A stretch of 64,000 bases of DNA. Origin: Actinomadura macrotermitis (GTDB lineage: Bacteria > Actinomycetota > Actinomycetes > Streptosporangiales > Streptosporangiaceae). Position numbers and translations under genes: made by a program. Each line of letters starts with the position of its first letter. Within the stretch, counting starts at the first letter, position 1. The stretch covers positions 954,073 through 1,018,072 of the forward strand of contig NZ_WEGH01000002.1 of NCBI RefSeq assembly GCF_009604375.1. The letters run 5' to 3'. This document shows, one piece after another, positions 7,275-15,672 of the stretch. Below the pieces are notes generated by a model. It ran no database searches. It was not told the origin of the DNA and saw only the letters and a program-made list of their open reading frames with translations.

Positions 7275-8087
7275 TCAGGCCACGACGGCGGTGAAGGCGG
7301 CGGTGCGGACGACGTCGCCGTGCTTGAAGTCCAGGAACAGCCGGTAGGCGCCCGGGCCGGGGACGGCGGCGTGGAAGGCGATCTCCGGGCCGGCCGGGGT
7401 CACCCCGTCGCCCGGCGCGCCGCCCGGGTGGACGTGCACGTACGCCAGGTCGCCTGCGCGCAGCACCACCAGGTGGCCGTAGGCCTCCAGGTAGGGCTGC
7501 AGGTCGGTGACCGGGACGCCGTCCTTGCGCACGGTGAGGGTGAGGCCGCCGTCGCCGGGTTCGCCGTCCAGGGCGACCTCGTAGCCGTCCACGGCGAACG
7601 TGCGCGCGGGCGCCGGCAGCGGGCGCGGGTCGTAGTCCCCGGCGAGGGCGAGGTCGGCGCCGAGCGTGATCCCCCGGCCGAGGGCGCTCGGGACGATGTC
7701 GGCGAGGACGCGGTAGGCGCCCGCGGCGGGCAGGTCGATCGCGACGGTCCAGGTGCCCTCGGCGTCGCGCACCGGGTGCACGTGCCAGAAGCCGGTCAGC
7801 TCCCGGTTCGCGATGATCAGGTGCAGTTCCTTGCCGTGGGCGGCGGCGTACTCGGTGACCGGCCGCCCGTCCGGGCCGAGGACGCGGAACCGCAGCTCGC
7901 CCGCGCCGGGACGGGCGATCGGGGTCTCCAGGGCGAGGGTGTAGCCGTCCTGGGCGACCAGCAGGCCGCCGGGGAGGGCGGGGGCCGCGTGCTGGGCGTG
8001 CCCGTGGTGGGCGTGGCCCGTGGTGGCGGGCACCGTGGCGGCGGGAGCGGCGTGGTGGGCGGCGTGGTGGTCGTGGGCGGTGCTCAT
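7275..8087 (-). CDS. cytosolic His-rich paralogue of the exported copper-island protein
   Basis: Protein of 270 residues with no signal peptide or membrane segment. The first 33 residues hold ten histidines (such as HDHH, HAHHGH), a likely metal-binding tail. The rest has two beta-rich modules: one around HLIIANRELTGFWHVHP and a second around GHLVVLRAGDLAYVHVHP, each ending in the conserved HxHP. It aligns along its length with the exported protein at 11.2-12.2 kb, which does carry a signal peptide. A CsoR-type palindrome lies 47 bases upstream of its start, so copper control is likely. Biochemical function is unknown; a copper-buffering role is inferred. Confidence 0.75.
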   Translation of the reverse strand: MSTAHDHHAAHHAAPAATVPATTGHAHHGHAQHAAPALPGGLLVAQDGYTLALETPIARPGAGELRFRVLGPDGRPVTEYAAAHGKELHLIIANRELTGFWHVHPVRDAEGTWTVAIDLPAAGAYRVLADIVPSALGRGITLGADLALAGDYDPRPLPAPARTFAVDGYEVALDGEPGDGGLTLTVRKDGVPVTDLQPYLEAYGHLVVLRAGDLAYVHVHPGGAPGDGVTPAGPEIAFHAAVPGPGAYRLFLDFKHGDVVRTAAFTAVVA

Positions 8088-8133
8088 GATCTGTCCCCGT
8101 TCGGATCGCTGCGGTTCCAACGAGCCTCAATCT

Positions 8134-8150
8134 ATACCCCCTGGGGGTAT
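8134..8150. promoter_or_regulatory. CsoR-type copper operator (site 1)
   Basis: Perfect 17-base palindrome ATACCCCC-T-GGGGGTAT in the promoter region of the His-rich paralogue gene. The C-run/G-run flanked by TA is the form recognised by actinobacterial CsoR copper-sensing repressors. No csoR gene is present in the window. Confidence 0.7.
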
Positions 8151-8191
8151 CTGTCACGGTGATGTGGATCACGCACGGCGCCCCACGCCGG

Positions 8192-8842
8192 TCACCAGCG
8201 GTCGATGTGCAGCACCTCGTCGAGCGGCTGACGCGCCGCGGGCTTGAACGTCTCGCCCGTGTAGTACGCGGTCGGGACCAGCGCGGCCTGCCGGACGTCA
8301 TCGGGCAGCCCGAGCAGCTCGGCCGCCTCCTGCTCGTACATCAGGTGCAGCGTCGTCCACGCCGTGCCGAGCCCGCGCGCGCGTGCGGCCAGCATGTAGT
8401 TCCAGACGGCGGGCAGCAGCGAGCCCCACACCCCCGCCTGGTTGCCGGCGGCGAGGTTGCGCTCGGGGACGCGCAGGCACGGGATCATCAGCACGGGCAC
8501 GTCGCCCATGTGCTCGCCCAGGTGGGCGACGCTGCCGCCGACGCGCTGCTGCACCTTGGCGCGCTCGGGGTCGTCGGCGAACAGCCTGCCCGCCGCGCCC
8601 TCGGACGCCAGGTACCGGTCCACGGCGCGCCGGTAGATGTCGCCGAGCGCGGCCCGGGTGCCGGGGTCGGTGACGACGATCCACTGCCAGTCCTGCCGGT
8701 TGCTGCCGCTCGGCGCCTGCAACGCGATCTCCAGGCACTCGCGGACCAGCTCCATCGGCACCGGCCGCGTCAGGTCCAGGCGCTTGCGGACGGTGCGGGT
8801 CGTGGTGAGCAGCTCGTCTGGCGTCAGCGGCAGAGTCGTCAT
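8192..8842 (-). CDS. nitroreductase-family flavoprotein
   Basis: FMN-dependent nitroreductase-like protein of 216 residues. The N-terminal FMN phosphate site is TTRTVRKRLDLTRPVPME followed by ALQAPSGSNRQDWQWIVV, and the C-terminal part has ARARGLGTAWTTLHL and EVLHIDRW, all typical of the family. Such enzymes reduce nitroaromatics, quinones or flavins. The frame is open far upstream across copA, but homology begins at MTTLPLTP; an ATG three codons earlier is also possible. It is separated from copA by a terminator, so it is probably transcribed independently within the copper island. Substrate unknown. Confidence 0.88.
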   Translation of the reverse strand: MTTLPLTPDELLTTTRTVRKRLDLTRPVPMELVRECLEIALQAPSGSNRQDWQWIVVTDPGTRAALGDIYRRAVDRYLASEGAAGRLFADDPERAKVQQRVGGSVAHLGEHMGDVPVLMIPCLRVPERNLAAGNQAGVWGSLLPAVWNYMLAARARGLGTAWTTLHLMYEQEAAELLGLPDDVRQAALVPTAYYTGETFKPAARQPLDEVLHIDRW

Positions 8843-8866
8843 GGCCTCCATGCTGCCAGGACGCCG

Positions 8867-8898
8867 AAAAGGCCCGGCCCCCGAGTGGGGGCCGGGCC
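8867..8898 (-). terminator. intrinsic terminator after copA
   Basis: A 12-base-pair GC hairpin (arms 8871-8882 and 8887-8898, loop GAGT) is followed on the minus strand by TTTT (bases 8867-8870). It lies 12 bases beyond the copA stop codon, a standard Rho-independent layout. Confidence 0.8.
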
Positions 8899-8910
8899 GG
8901 GGGTCTCCGG

Positions 8911-11217
8911 TCAGCCGACCGGGACCTCGGAGCGGGCCGGAGCCGTCGTGGCCGCCGGGACCGTGTCGCCGCTGAGCGGTTTGAAGCCGCGCAGCCGCAG
9001 GCTGTTGCTCACCACGAAGACCGAGGAGAACGCCATCGCGCCACCGGCGATCATCGGGTTGAGCAGGCCGGCCGCGGCCAGCGGCAGGGCGCCCACGTTG
9101 TAGGCGAACGCCCAGAACAGGTTGCCCTTGATGGTGCGCAGCGTCCGCCGCGACAGCCGGATGGCGTCGGCGGCGGCGCGCAGGTCGCCCCGCACCAGGG
9201 TGAGGTCGGACGCCTCGATCGCCACGTCGGTGCCGGTGCCCATGGCCAGGCCGAGGTCGGCCTGGGCGAGCGCGGCGGCGTCGTTCACGCCGTCGCCGAC
9301 CATCGCGACCGTGCGGCCCTCGCCCTGCAGCCGCTTGACCACGTCGACCTTGTCCTGCGGCAGCACGTCGGCGATGACCTCGTCGATGCCCACCGCGTCC
9401 GCGACCGTGCGGGCCACCGCCTCGTTGTCGCCGGTCAGCAGCACCGGCCGCAGCCCGAGGGCGCGCAGCCGGGTGATCGCCTCGGCGGAGGTCGGCTTCA
9501 CCTGGTCCGCGACGGTGATCACGGCGCGGGCGGCGCCGTCCCAGCCGACCGCGACGGCGGTGTGGCCGAGCGCCTGGGCCTGCGCCATGGCGCGCTCCAG
9601 CTCGGGCGTCAGGTGCTGCGACCACTCGGCCAGCAGCTTGGGACGGCCCACCAGCACGCCGTGCCCGTCCACGACGCCCTGCACGCCGAGGCCCTCGATG
9701 TTGGCGAAGTCCGCCACCGTGCCGAGCTCGCCGACGCGGTCGGCCGCGCCCTTGGCGATGGCCTGGGCGATCGGGTGCTCGGAGGCGTTCTCCAGCGCGC
9801 CGGCCAGGCGCAGCGCCTCGGCCTCGTCCACGCCGCCCGCGGTGACGACCTCGACCAGCGCCATCCTGCCGGTGGTGACGGTGCCGGTCTTGTCCAGCAC
9901 GACGGTGTCGATGGCGCGGGTGGACTCCAGCACCTCCGGCCCCTTGATCAGGATGCCGAGCTGGGCGCCGCGGCCGGTGCCGACCATGAGGGCGGTCGGG
10001 GTGGCCAGGCCGAGGGCGCAGGGGCAGGCGATGATCAGGACGGCGACGGCGGCGGTGAACGCGGCGGCCAGGCCGGCGCCGGTGCCGATCCAGAAGCCCA
10101 GCGTGGCGACCGCGATGGCGATGACCACCGGGACGAAGATCCCCGAGATCCGGTCGGCCAGGCGCTGCACCTGCGCCTTGCCGGTCTGGGCGTCCTCCAC
10201 CAGCCGCGCCATCTGCGCGAGCTGGGTGTCGGCGCCGACCCGGGTGGCGCGGACCAGCAGCCGCCCGCCGGCGTTGACGGTCGCGCCGGTCACCGCGTCG
10301 CCGGGACCGACCTCGACCGGTACCGACTCGCCGGTGAGCAGGGAGGCGTCCACCGCGGACGAGCCCTCCTCCACCACGCCGTCGGTGGCGATCTTCTCGC
10401 CGGGGCGCACGACGAACACGTCGCCGGCGGCGAGCTGGTCGACCGGGATGCGCTCCTCGCGGCCGTTGCGCACGACCGCGACGTCCTTGGCGCCCAGTTC
10501 CAGCAGCGCCTTCAGCGCGGCGCCGGCGCGGCGCTTGGAGCGGGCCTCGAAGTAGCGGCCCGCGAGGATGAACGCGATGACTCCCGCGGCGGCCTCGAGG
10601 TAGATGTTGGCCGACCCGTCCGAGCGGGTCATGGACAGCTCGAAGCCGTGCTTCATGCCCGGCTCGCCGGCGCTGCCGAAGAACAGCGCCCACAGCGACC
10701 AGCCGAACGCCGCGAGTGTGCCGCCCGAGACCAGGGTGTCCATGGTCGCGGCGCCGTGCCGCAGGTTCGTCCAGGCGGCCTTGTGGAACGGCCAGCCCGC
10801 GTAGACCACGACGGGCGCGGCGAGCGTCAGCGACATCCACTGCCAGTTGGTGAACTGCAGCGCGGGCACCATCGCCATCGCGATGACCGGCACGGCCAGC
10901 ACCAGCGAGGTGATCAGCCGCTGGCGCAGCGGGCGCAGTTCGTCGGCGGGCCCGGCCGCCTCGGGCTCGGCGCCGGCGGGCTTCGGCGGCGGGGGCAGCT
11001 CGGCGGTGTAGCCGGCCTTCTCCACCGAGGCGATCAGCTCTTCGGGGGTGACCGTCCCCGCGGCGAACTCGACCTTGGCCTTCTCGGTCGCGTAGTTGAC
11101 GGACGCGGTGACGCCCTCGATCTTGTTCAGCCGCTTCTCGATGCGGGCGGCGCACGACGCGCAGGTCATCCCGCCGATCGCCAGCTCGATCTGCCCGGAC
11201 GTGTCGCCGGTGTTCAT
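8911..11217 (-). CDS. copA: copper-translocating P1B-type ATPase
   Basis: Inner-membrane Cu(I) export ATPase of 768 residues. In order: one N-terminal heavy-metal domain with GMTCASC (Cys19 and Cys22), transmembrane helices from about 100, actuator TGES at 295-298, the intramembrane Cu site CPC at 398-400, phosphorylation motif DKTGT at 442-446, the HP pair at 481-482 and hinge GDGVND at 641-646. The CPC plus CxxC combination is typical of Cu+ exporters rather than Zn/Cd pumps. It is third in an operon after copZ and the exported protein gene; CsoR-like operators stand before copZ, so induction by copper is expected. Confidence 0.95.
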   Translation of the reverse strand: MNTGDTSGQIELAIGGMTCASCAARIEKRLNKIEGVTASVNYATEKAKVEFAAGTVTPEELIASVEKAGYTAELPPPPKPAGAEPEAAGPADELRPLRQRLITSLVLAVPVIAMAMVPALQFTNWQWMSLTLAAPVVVYAGWPFHKAAWTNLRHGAATMDTLVSGGTLAAFGWSLWALFFGSAGEPGMKHGFELSMTRSDGSANIYLEAAAGVIAFILAGRYFEARSKRRAGAALKALLELGAKDVAVVRNGREERIPVDQLAAGDVFVVRPGEKIATDGVVEEGSSAVDASLLTGESVPVEVGPGDAVTGATVNAGGRLLVRATRVGADTQLAQMARLVEDAQTGKAQVQRLADRISGIFVPVVIAIAVATLGFWIGTGAGLAAAFTAAVAVLIIACPCALGLATPTALMVGTGRGAQLGILIKGPEVLESTRAIDTVVLDKTGTVTTGRMALVEVVTAGGVDEAEALRLAGALENASEHPIAQAIAKGAADRVGELGTVADFANIEGLGVQGVVDGHGVLVGRPKLLAEWSQHLTPELERAMAQAQALGHTAVAVGWDGAARAVITVADQVKPTSAEAITRLRALGLRPVLLTGDNEAVARTVADAVGIDEVIADVLPQDKVDVVKRLQGEGRTVAMVGDGVNDAAALAQADLGLAMGTGTDVAIEASDLTLVRGDLRAAADAIRLSRRTLRTIKGNLFWAFAYNVGALPLAAAGLLNPMIAGGAMAFSSVFVVSNSLRLRGFKPLSGDTVPAATTAPARSEVPVG

Positions 11218-11250
11218 CGCGTTGCTCCTCTCGGTGGATCGTGCGGGACG

Positions 11251-12198
11251 TCAGTGGCCGTGGGCGCCGTGGTCGTCGGCGGGCTCGCCCGCCGGCTTCC
11301 CGGCCGGGACGGACACGCCGGCGGTCACCGCGGTGAACTCGGCGGTCCGGACCTTGCCCTTGTGCTGGAAGTCCAGGTAGAGCCGGTAGGCGCCGGGACT
11401 GGGCACCTCCGCGTAGAAGGTGATACCCGGTCCGGGTTTGGTGCGCCCGTCGCCGGGCTCGCCGTCCGGGTGGACGTGCAGGTAGGCGAGGTCGCCGTCG
11501 CGCAGCGCGACGAGATGACCGTACGCCTCAAGGTACGGCTCCAGGTCGGTGACCGGCGAACCGTCCTTGCTGACGGTGAGGGTCAGCTTGCTGGAGCGGC
11601 CCGGGACCAGGGCCCCGTCGAGCTTCACCTCGTAGCCGTCCACCTTGGCGACCTGCCCGGCCTGCGGCAGCGCCGCCGGGGTGTAGTCGCCGGGGGCGGT
11701 GACGTCGGCGCCGAGCGTGAGCTGCTTCTTCGCGCCGGCGGGCTTGATGTCGGTGAAGAAGCGGTAGGCGCCCGGGTCGCGCAGGGTGAGGGGGATCGTC
11801 CAGGTCCCGTCCGCGCCCTCGGCCGGGTGCAGGTGCTGGAACCCCGACAGGTCGCGCCGCGCCACGATCAGGTGCAGCCGCTTGCCGTGCAGCGGCTCGA
11901 ACCGGGTGACGGGCTTTCCGTCCGGTCCGTTGATCGCGAACCGGAAGTCGGTCGGCTCGCCGGCCTTGACGGTGGTGGTCTTCGGGCTCAGCGTGTAGCC
12001 GTCCTGGGAGATCTGCAGGCCGCCCGGGACGGGGGCGCCGCCGGCCTCGGCCTTCGGGGCGGCGCCGTGGGAGGAGTGGCCGCCGCCGCTGTCCGCGGTG
12101 GCGCCGACGGGACCGGTCACGTTGCCGATCCCGACGGCGCCGCCGAAGACGACGGCCAGGCCCAGGGCGTACGCCCCCAGCTTGGACGCGGTGTTCAT
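11251..12198 (-). CDS. exported copper-island protein with HxHP modules
   Basis: Predicted exported protein of 315 residues. It begins with a signal peptide (LGAYALGLAVVFGGAVGIGNV) and a short His/Gly/Ser linker, then two related beta-rich modules: the first contains LHLIVARRDLSGFQHLHP and the second GHLVALRDGDLAYLHVHP. A His-rich tail (DDHGAHGH) closes it. The repeated HxHP elements could bind Cu(I) or Cu(II) outside the membrane. It is wedged between copZ (3-base gap) and copA (33-base gap), so it belongs to the copper operon. The cytosolic copy at 7.3-8.1 kb is its paralogue. The exact role is unknown; periplasmic-side metal handling is inferred. Confidence 0.8.
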   Translation of the reverse strand: MNTASKLGAYALGLAVVFGGAVGIGNVTGPVGATADSGGGHSSHGAAPKAEAGGAPVPGGLQISQDGYTLSPKTTTVKAGEPTDFRFAINGPDGKPVTRFEPLHGKRLHLIVARRDLSGFQHLHPAEGADGTWTIPLTLRDPGAYRFFTDIKPAGAKKQLTLGADVTAPGDYTPAALPQAGQVAKVDGYEVKLDGALVPGRSSKLTLTVSKDGSPVTDLEPYLEAYGHLVALRDGDLAYLHVHPDGEPGDGRTKPGPGITFYAEVPSPGAYRLYLDFQHKGKVRTAEFTAVTAGVSVPAGKPAGEPADDHGAHGH

Positions 12199-12201
12199 GT
12201 C

Positions 12202-12408
12202 CTATGCCTTCACTTCGTAACCGGCCTCTTCGACGGCGTCCCGGATCAGGGCGTCATCGATCCGGCCGTCGGCGGTCACGGTCACCCGGCCCGTCTTGAG
12301 GTCGACCTCGACACCGGTCACCCCGGCGACCTGGCCGACCTCCTGCTGCACGGAGCCGACGCAGTGGCCGCAGGTCATCCCGGTGACGGTGTAGGTGGCG
12401 GTGCTCAT
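12202..12408 (-). CDS. copZ: CopZ-like copper chaperone
   Basis: A 68-residue single heavy-metal-associated domain. The Cu(I) site is GMTCGHC (Cys13, Cys16) after the first strand, followed by the usual ferredoxin-like layout with VEVDLKTGRVTVTADG. Such chaperones deliver copper to the N-terminal domain of CopA. It is the first gene of the copper operon and is preceded by two CsoR-like palindromes within about 100 bases. Confidence 0.93.
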   Translation of the reverse strand: MSTATYTVTGMTCGHCVGSVQQEVGQVAGVTGVEVDLKTGRVTVTADGRIDDALIRDAVEEAGYEVKA

Positions 12409-12426
12409 GTCTTCCTCCGGTTCCTT

Positions 12427-12443
12427 GTACCCCTGGGGGGTAT
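12427..12443. promoter_or_regulatory. CsoR-type copper operator (site 2)
   Basis: Near-palindrome GTACCCCTGGGGGGTAT, 18 bases upstream of the copZ start and so near its promoter or leader. Same C-run/G-run architecture as the three other sites of the island. Confidence 0.65.
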
Positions 12444-12482
12444 TGCGTGGTCCTCATGGTGCCACAACGGCACATCGGCTGC

Positions 12483-12504
12483 AACCCCTACCCCCTAGGG
12501 GTTA
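12483..12504. promoter_or_regulatory. CsoR-type copper operator (site 3)
   Basis: Dyad with arms AACCCCTA (12483-12490) and TAGGGGTT (12496-12503) around CCCCC, which can also be read as TACCCCCTAGGGGTTA. It stands in the shared region between copZ and the divergent FAD reductase and could serve either promoter. Confidence 0.65.
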
Positions 12505-12534
12505 TTTCGTGATTCAGGTCACCTGGCCGGATAT

Positions 12535-12550
12535 ATACCCATGGGGGGTA
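12535..12550. promoter_or_regulatory. CsoR-type copper operator (site 4)
   Basis: ATACCCATGGGGGGTA, 12 bases before the chosen start of the FAD reductase and overlapping a TATATA sequence (12531-12536) that could be its -10 box. Repressor binding here would block transcription of the reductase gene. Confidence 0.6.
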
Positions 12551-12561
12551 GGGTTCCCGGC

Positions 12562-13686
12562 ATGATCGAGCACATCGTGATCGCCGGCGCCTCGCTCGCC
12601 GGCCTGCGCGCCGCCCAGACCCTGCGCGACGAGGGCTTCACCGGCCCCCTCACCCTCGTCGGCGCCGAACCGCACCGCCCCTACAACCGCCCGCCGCTGT
12701 CCAAGAGCGTGCTGACCGGAGACGACGACGTCGCGCTGCCCGGCGGCGACGAGCCCGAGGCCGCGTGGCTGACCGGCCGCCGCGCCGTCCGCCTGGACGC
12801 CGGCGCGCGCGTGCTGACCTTGGACGACGGCGCCGAGCTGCGCTACGACGGCCTCGTCATCGCCACCGGCGCACAGCCGCGCCGCCTGCCCGGCGACGCA
12901 CTCGTCCTGCGCACGCTGGACGACGCGCTCGCCCTGCGCGCCGCGCTCGCCCGCGGGCCGGAGCGGGTCGCCATCGTCGGCGGCGGCTTCATCGGCGGCG
13001 AGGTCGCCTCCACCGTGCGCGCCCTCGGCATTCCGGTCACCCTCATCGACTCCGGCGAGCTGCCGATGGCGGGCGTCATCGGCGCCACCGCCGCCCGCTG
13101 GCTCGCCGATCACCACCGCGCGCACGGCGTCGACCTGGTCACCGGCGCCCGGGTCACCGAGGTGGCCGGCGGGGCGGTGCTGCTGGCCGACGGCCGGCGC
13201 GTCGAGGCCGGCCTGGTCGTGGCCGCGATCGGCGTCGTCCCGGCCACCGGCTGGCTGGACGGCAGCGGGGTCAAGATCGACGACGGGGTCGTCACCGATG
13301 CCGCGCTGTTCGCCGAGGGCGCGTCCGGGATCGTCGCCGCCGGGGACGTCGCCCGCTGGCCGCACCCGGTATTCGGCGCCTCGGTCCGGGTCGAGCACTG
13401 GGCCAACGCCAACGAGCAGGGCGCCCTGGCCGCCCGCAACCTGCTGCACGGCCCGGACGCCGCCGAGCCCTACGCCGAGGTGCCGGGGCTCGGCACCCGG
13501 GTGCACGGCGCGCGGGTCCAGTGGGCGGGGCTGCCCGCGCTGGCCGACGCGAGCGAGGTCGCCGCCGGGTCGGTGGAGGAGGACAGGTTCGCGGTCGCGT
13601 TCACCAGGAACGGGGTACCGGTCGGCGCCGTGGGCGTGTCCTTCCCCAAGGAGTTCAACCGGCTGCGCCGCGCGATCGTGGGGTAG
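12562..13686 (+). CDS. NAD(P)/FAD-dependent oxidoreductase (ferredoxin reductase type)
   Basis: Flavoprotein of 374 residues with two Rossmann folds: FAD site IVIAGASLAGLRAAQTL at the N-terminus and an NAD(P)H site VAIVGGGFIGGEVAS near residue 142. The ATG motif VIATGAQPRRLPG and the late GD motif IVAAGDVARWP complete the pattern of rubredoxin/ferredoxin reductases of oxygenase systems. No partner ferredoxin or oxygenase is nearby. A CsoR-like operator sits in its promoter, so it likely belongs to the copper response, perhaps a reductase handling copper-induced stress (inference). An ATG 7 codons earlier falls inside the operator, so the later one was chosen. Confidence 0.85.
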   Translation: MIEHIVIAGASLAGLRAAQTLRDEGFTGPLTLVGAEPHRPYNRPPLSKSVLTGDDDVALPGGDEPEAAWLTGRRAVRLDAGARVLTLDDGAELRYDGLVIATGAQPRRLPGDALVLRTLDDALALRAALARGPERVAIVGGGFIGGEVASTVRALGIPVTLIDSGELPMAGVIGATAARWLADHHRAHGVDLVTGARVTEVAGGAVLLADGRRVEAGLVVAAIGVVPATGWLDGSGVKIDDGVVTDAALFAEGASGIVAAGDVARWPHPVFGASVRVEHWANANEQGALAARNLLHGPDAAEPYAEVPGLGTRVHGARVQWAGLPALADASEVAAGSVEEDRFAVAFTRNGVPVGAVGVSFPKEFNRLRRAIVG

Positions 13687-13692
13687 CGCGGG

Positions 13693-14040
13693 TCAGGACG
13701 TCACCGACAGCTCGTCCTGGTTCTCCGCCGCCCATTCGGCGAGGTGGGCCAGCGGGCCGTCGGCGAAGGACGCGCCCAGCGCCGTGAGCCCGTAGACGGC
13801 CGCGTCGCGTCCCGGGCCGCGCGGCGCCCTCGCGACCAGACCGCGCGCGGTCAGGCGCCGGAGCGACTCGGTCAGCACCTTGTCGCTCGCCCCGGCGACG
13901 CGGTCCAGCAGAACGCTGCGCCGCGTCGGCCCCATGCGCAGCGCCGAGACCACGACCGGGTCCCACGTGTGGTTGATGAGGTCGACCGCAGCCCGTACGT
14001 GACAGTCCGAGACGAAGGTCTCGCAGCCCGCTTCCTTCAT
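13693..14040 (-). CDS. HxlR-family winged-helix regulator
   Basis: DNA-binding protein of 115 residues of the HxlR/YodB class. It has the conserved cysteine near the N-terminus (SDCHVRAAVDLI; redox- or quinone-sensing in YodB), then TWDPVVVSALRMGPTRRSVLLDRV, the recognition stretch ASDKVLTESLRRLTARGLV and wing YGLTALGAS. It is divergent from the NADPH-binding reductase gene with a dyad operator between them, so repression of that gene through thiol or quinone sensing is likely. Confidence 0.87.
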   Translation of the reverse strand: MKEAGCETFVSDCHVRAAVDLINHTWDPVVVSALRMGPTRRSVLLDRVAGASDKVLTESLRRLTARGLVARAPRGPGRDAAVYGLTALGASFADGPLAHLAEWAAENQDELSVTS

Positions 14041-14062
14041 CGGCCCAGCCTCTCATCTCGCC

Positions 14063-14078
14063 CCTACCGATTGGTAGG
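14063..14078. promoter_or_regulatory. HxlR-type operator
   Basis: Dyad CCTACC-GATT-GGTAGG between the divergent hxlR-like and reductase genes. It is short, symmetric and placed 23 bases from the hxlR start, consistent with binding of a small winged-helix dimer controlling both genes. Confidence 0.65.
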
Positions 14079-14130
14079 AGACGCGTGCCTAGCGTCGTGG
14101 TGACACCTCGTCGAGACGAAGGAGAGCCAC

Positions 14131-14793
14131 ATGAGGATCGGACTGCTGGGAACCGGGAACCTCGCGGTGACGCTGGGGCAGGCGTGGGCGGCCGCCGGGC
14201 ACTCGATCGTGCTCACCGGCCGTGACCCCGGGCGGGCGAAGGCCGCCGCCGGGCAGATCGGTGCCGCCGCGACGCCGGTGGATCCCGGCCGGCTCGCCGA
14301 CCAGGCCGACGTCGTCGTTGTCGCGATCGCCTGGAACGGGCTGGAAGAGGCCCTGCGGCTGATCGGCGGGCCCGAGGGGGCGCTGTCCGGGAAGGCCGTC
14401 ATCGACTGCACCAATCCCGTCGACTACGCGACCGGGCGCCTGCTGCCGGAGACGGGGTCGGCCGCCGAGTTGGTCGCCGAGATCGCGGCCGGTGCCCACG
14501 TGGTCAAGGCGCTGCATCTGTTCGCGGGCGCCTCGTGGCCGTTCACCGGCGAGGAGGGCGACTCACCCGTCGTCGCGATCTGCGGCGACGACGCCGGCGC
14601 GCTCGACCGGACCGCCGCGCTGATCGGGGACCTCGGCGCGCGGACCGCGGTGCTGGGCGGGCTGGCCGCCGCCCGGCAGGCCGAGGAGGCCGCCGGTTTC
14701 GTGATCCGGGTGGTCGCGGCGGGTGCGAACCCGCGCTTCGCGGTCCCCGACGTGGACCCGGCCCTTCTCCGCGCAGGCGCCGCGGACCAGTGA
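14131..14793 (+). CDS. NADPH-dependent F420 reductase-like NAD(P)-binding protein
   Basis: Rossmann-fold protein of 220 residues in the F420H2:NADP oxidoreductase-like group. The nucleotide motif MRIGLLGTGNLAVTL opens the protein, TGRDPGRA follows the second strand (arginine favours NADPH), and VIDCTNPVDYATG and VKALHLFAG mark the middle part. It could reduce F420 or a quinone-like acceptor. Its promoter holds an HxlR operator. A hairpin terminator follows. The F420 link is family-based inference. Confidence 0.82.
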   Translation: MRIGLLGTGNLAVTLGQAWAAAGHSIVLTGRDPGRAKAAAGQIGAAATPVDPGRLADQADVVVVAIAWNGLEEALRLIGGPEGALSGKAVIDCTNPVDYATGRLLPETGSAAELVAEIAAGAHVVKALHLFAGASWPFTGEEGDSPVVAICGDDAGALDRTAALIGDLGARTAVLGGLAAARQAEEAAGFVIRVVAAGANPRFAVPDVDPALLRAGAADQ

Positions 14794-14831
14794 CCCTGTC
14801 ACAGGCATCGGTGGTCCGCCGGTGCCTCCGC

Positions 14832-14863
14832 GGGCGGGAGACCGAGGCACGGTGCTCCCGCCC
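14832..14863. terminator. hairpin terminator
   Basis: Inverted repeat GGGCGGGAG (14832-14840) / CTCCCGCCC (14855-14863) between the convergent reductase and SDR genes; it has a 14-base loop that can itself pair with flanking bases. A likely shared terminator without a T-run. Confidence 0.55.
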
Positions 14864-14875
14864 ACGGGGAACGGC

Positions 14876-15649
14876 TCACAGGCCGGCGCCGCCCGTCGCG
14901 TCGATGACGCGGCCGGTCACCCAGCGCGCGTCGTCGGACGCGAGGAAGGCCACGATGTCGGCCACGTCCTCCGGCTGCCCGACCCGGCCGAGGGCGGCCA
15001 GGGACGCCGCGTGCGCCTCGGCCTGCGGGTCGCCTCGCAGCCAGGACGCGTTGACGTCGGTGTCGACGATCCCGGGGGCCACCGAGTTGGCCGTGATGCC
15101 CCGCGGCCCCAGCTCCTTGGCGAGGTTGAGGGTGAAGGTGTCCAGGGCGCCCTTGGTGGCGCCATAGGCGATGATCTCCGGTGCGGCCAGGCGGGCCGCA
15201 CCGCTGGAGATGTTGATGATCCGGCCTCCGTCGCGCAGGCGCGGCAGCCCCTGCTGCACGATGAAGAACGGCGCGCGCACGTTCACGGCGAAGACCTCGT
15301 CGAAGCCGTCCTCGGTCAACGAGGCCAGCGGCGCGCTGCGTCCGATGCCGGCGTTGTTGACGATGATGTCGAGCTTCCCGTCGGGAGCGTGGTCCTTGCC
15401 CGCGGCGTCGAAGGCGGTCCACAGGCGCGTCGCGTCGCCGTGCCGCCCCAGCTCCGCGTGCAGGGCGAAGGCCCGCCCTCCGTCCTTGCGGATGCGCTCG
15501 ACGGTCTCGTCCGCCGCCGCCTCGTCGCGGGCGTAGGCGACGCCGACGGCGGCGCCGTCGCGGGCGAGCCGCTCCGCGATGGCCCGGCCGATGCCCCGGC
15601 TGCCCCCGGTGACCAGCGCGACCTTGCCCTCAAGTGCTCCTGCCGCCAT
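14876..15649 (-). CDS. SDR-family oxidoreductase
   Basis: Short-chain dehydrogenase/reductase of 257 residues. Cofactor motif ALVTGGSRGIGRAIAERL, structural NNAG as IIVNNAGIGRSAPL, catalytic serine in NISSGAARL, and the active-site YGATKGAL (YxxxK). The Arg after the Gly motif suggests NADP(H) preference. It is divergent from the TetR gene with twin operator sites between, so it is the probable target of that repressor. The first ATG 13 codons upstream lies in the operator; the chosen ATG follows AGGAG. Confidence 0.92.
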   Translation of the reverse strand: MAAGALEGKVALVTGGSRGIGRAIAERLARDGAAVGVAYARDEAAADETVERIRKDGGRAFALHAELGRHGDATRLWTAFDAAGKDHAPDGKLDIIVNNAGIGRSAPLASLTEDGFDEVFAVNVRAPFFIVQQGLPRLRDGGRIINISSGAARLAAPEIIAYGATKGALDTFTLNLAKELGPRGITANSVAPGIVDTDVNASWLRGDPQAEAHAASLAALGRVGQPEDVADIVAFLASDDARWVTGRVIDATGGAGL

Positions 15650-15672
15650 GACGATCTCCTGCCCCTCATTTA

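Noticed and set aside
8192..11155. Apparent 987-residue fusion reading through copA into the nitroreductase
   Set aside because: The first 770 residues are an out-of-frame reading of copA; only the last 216 residues are real and a terminator separates the two genes.
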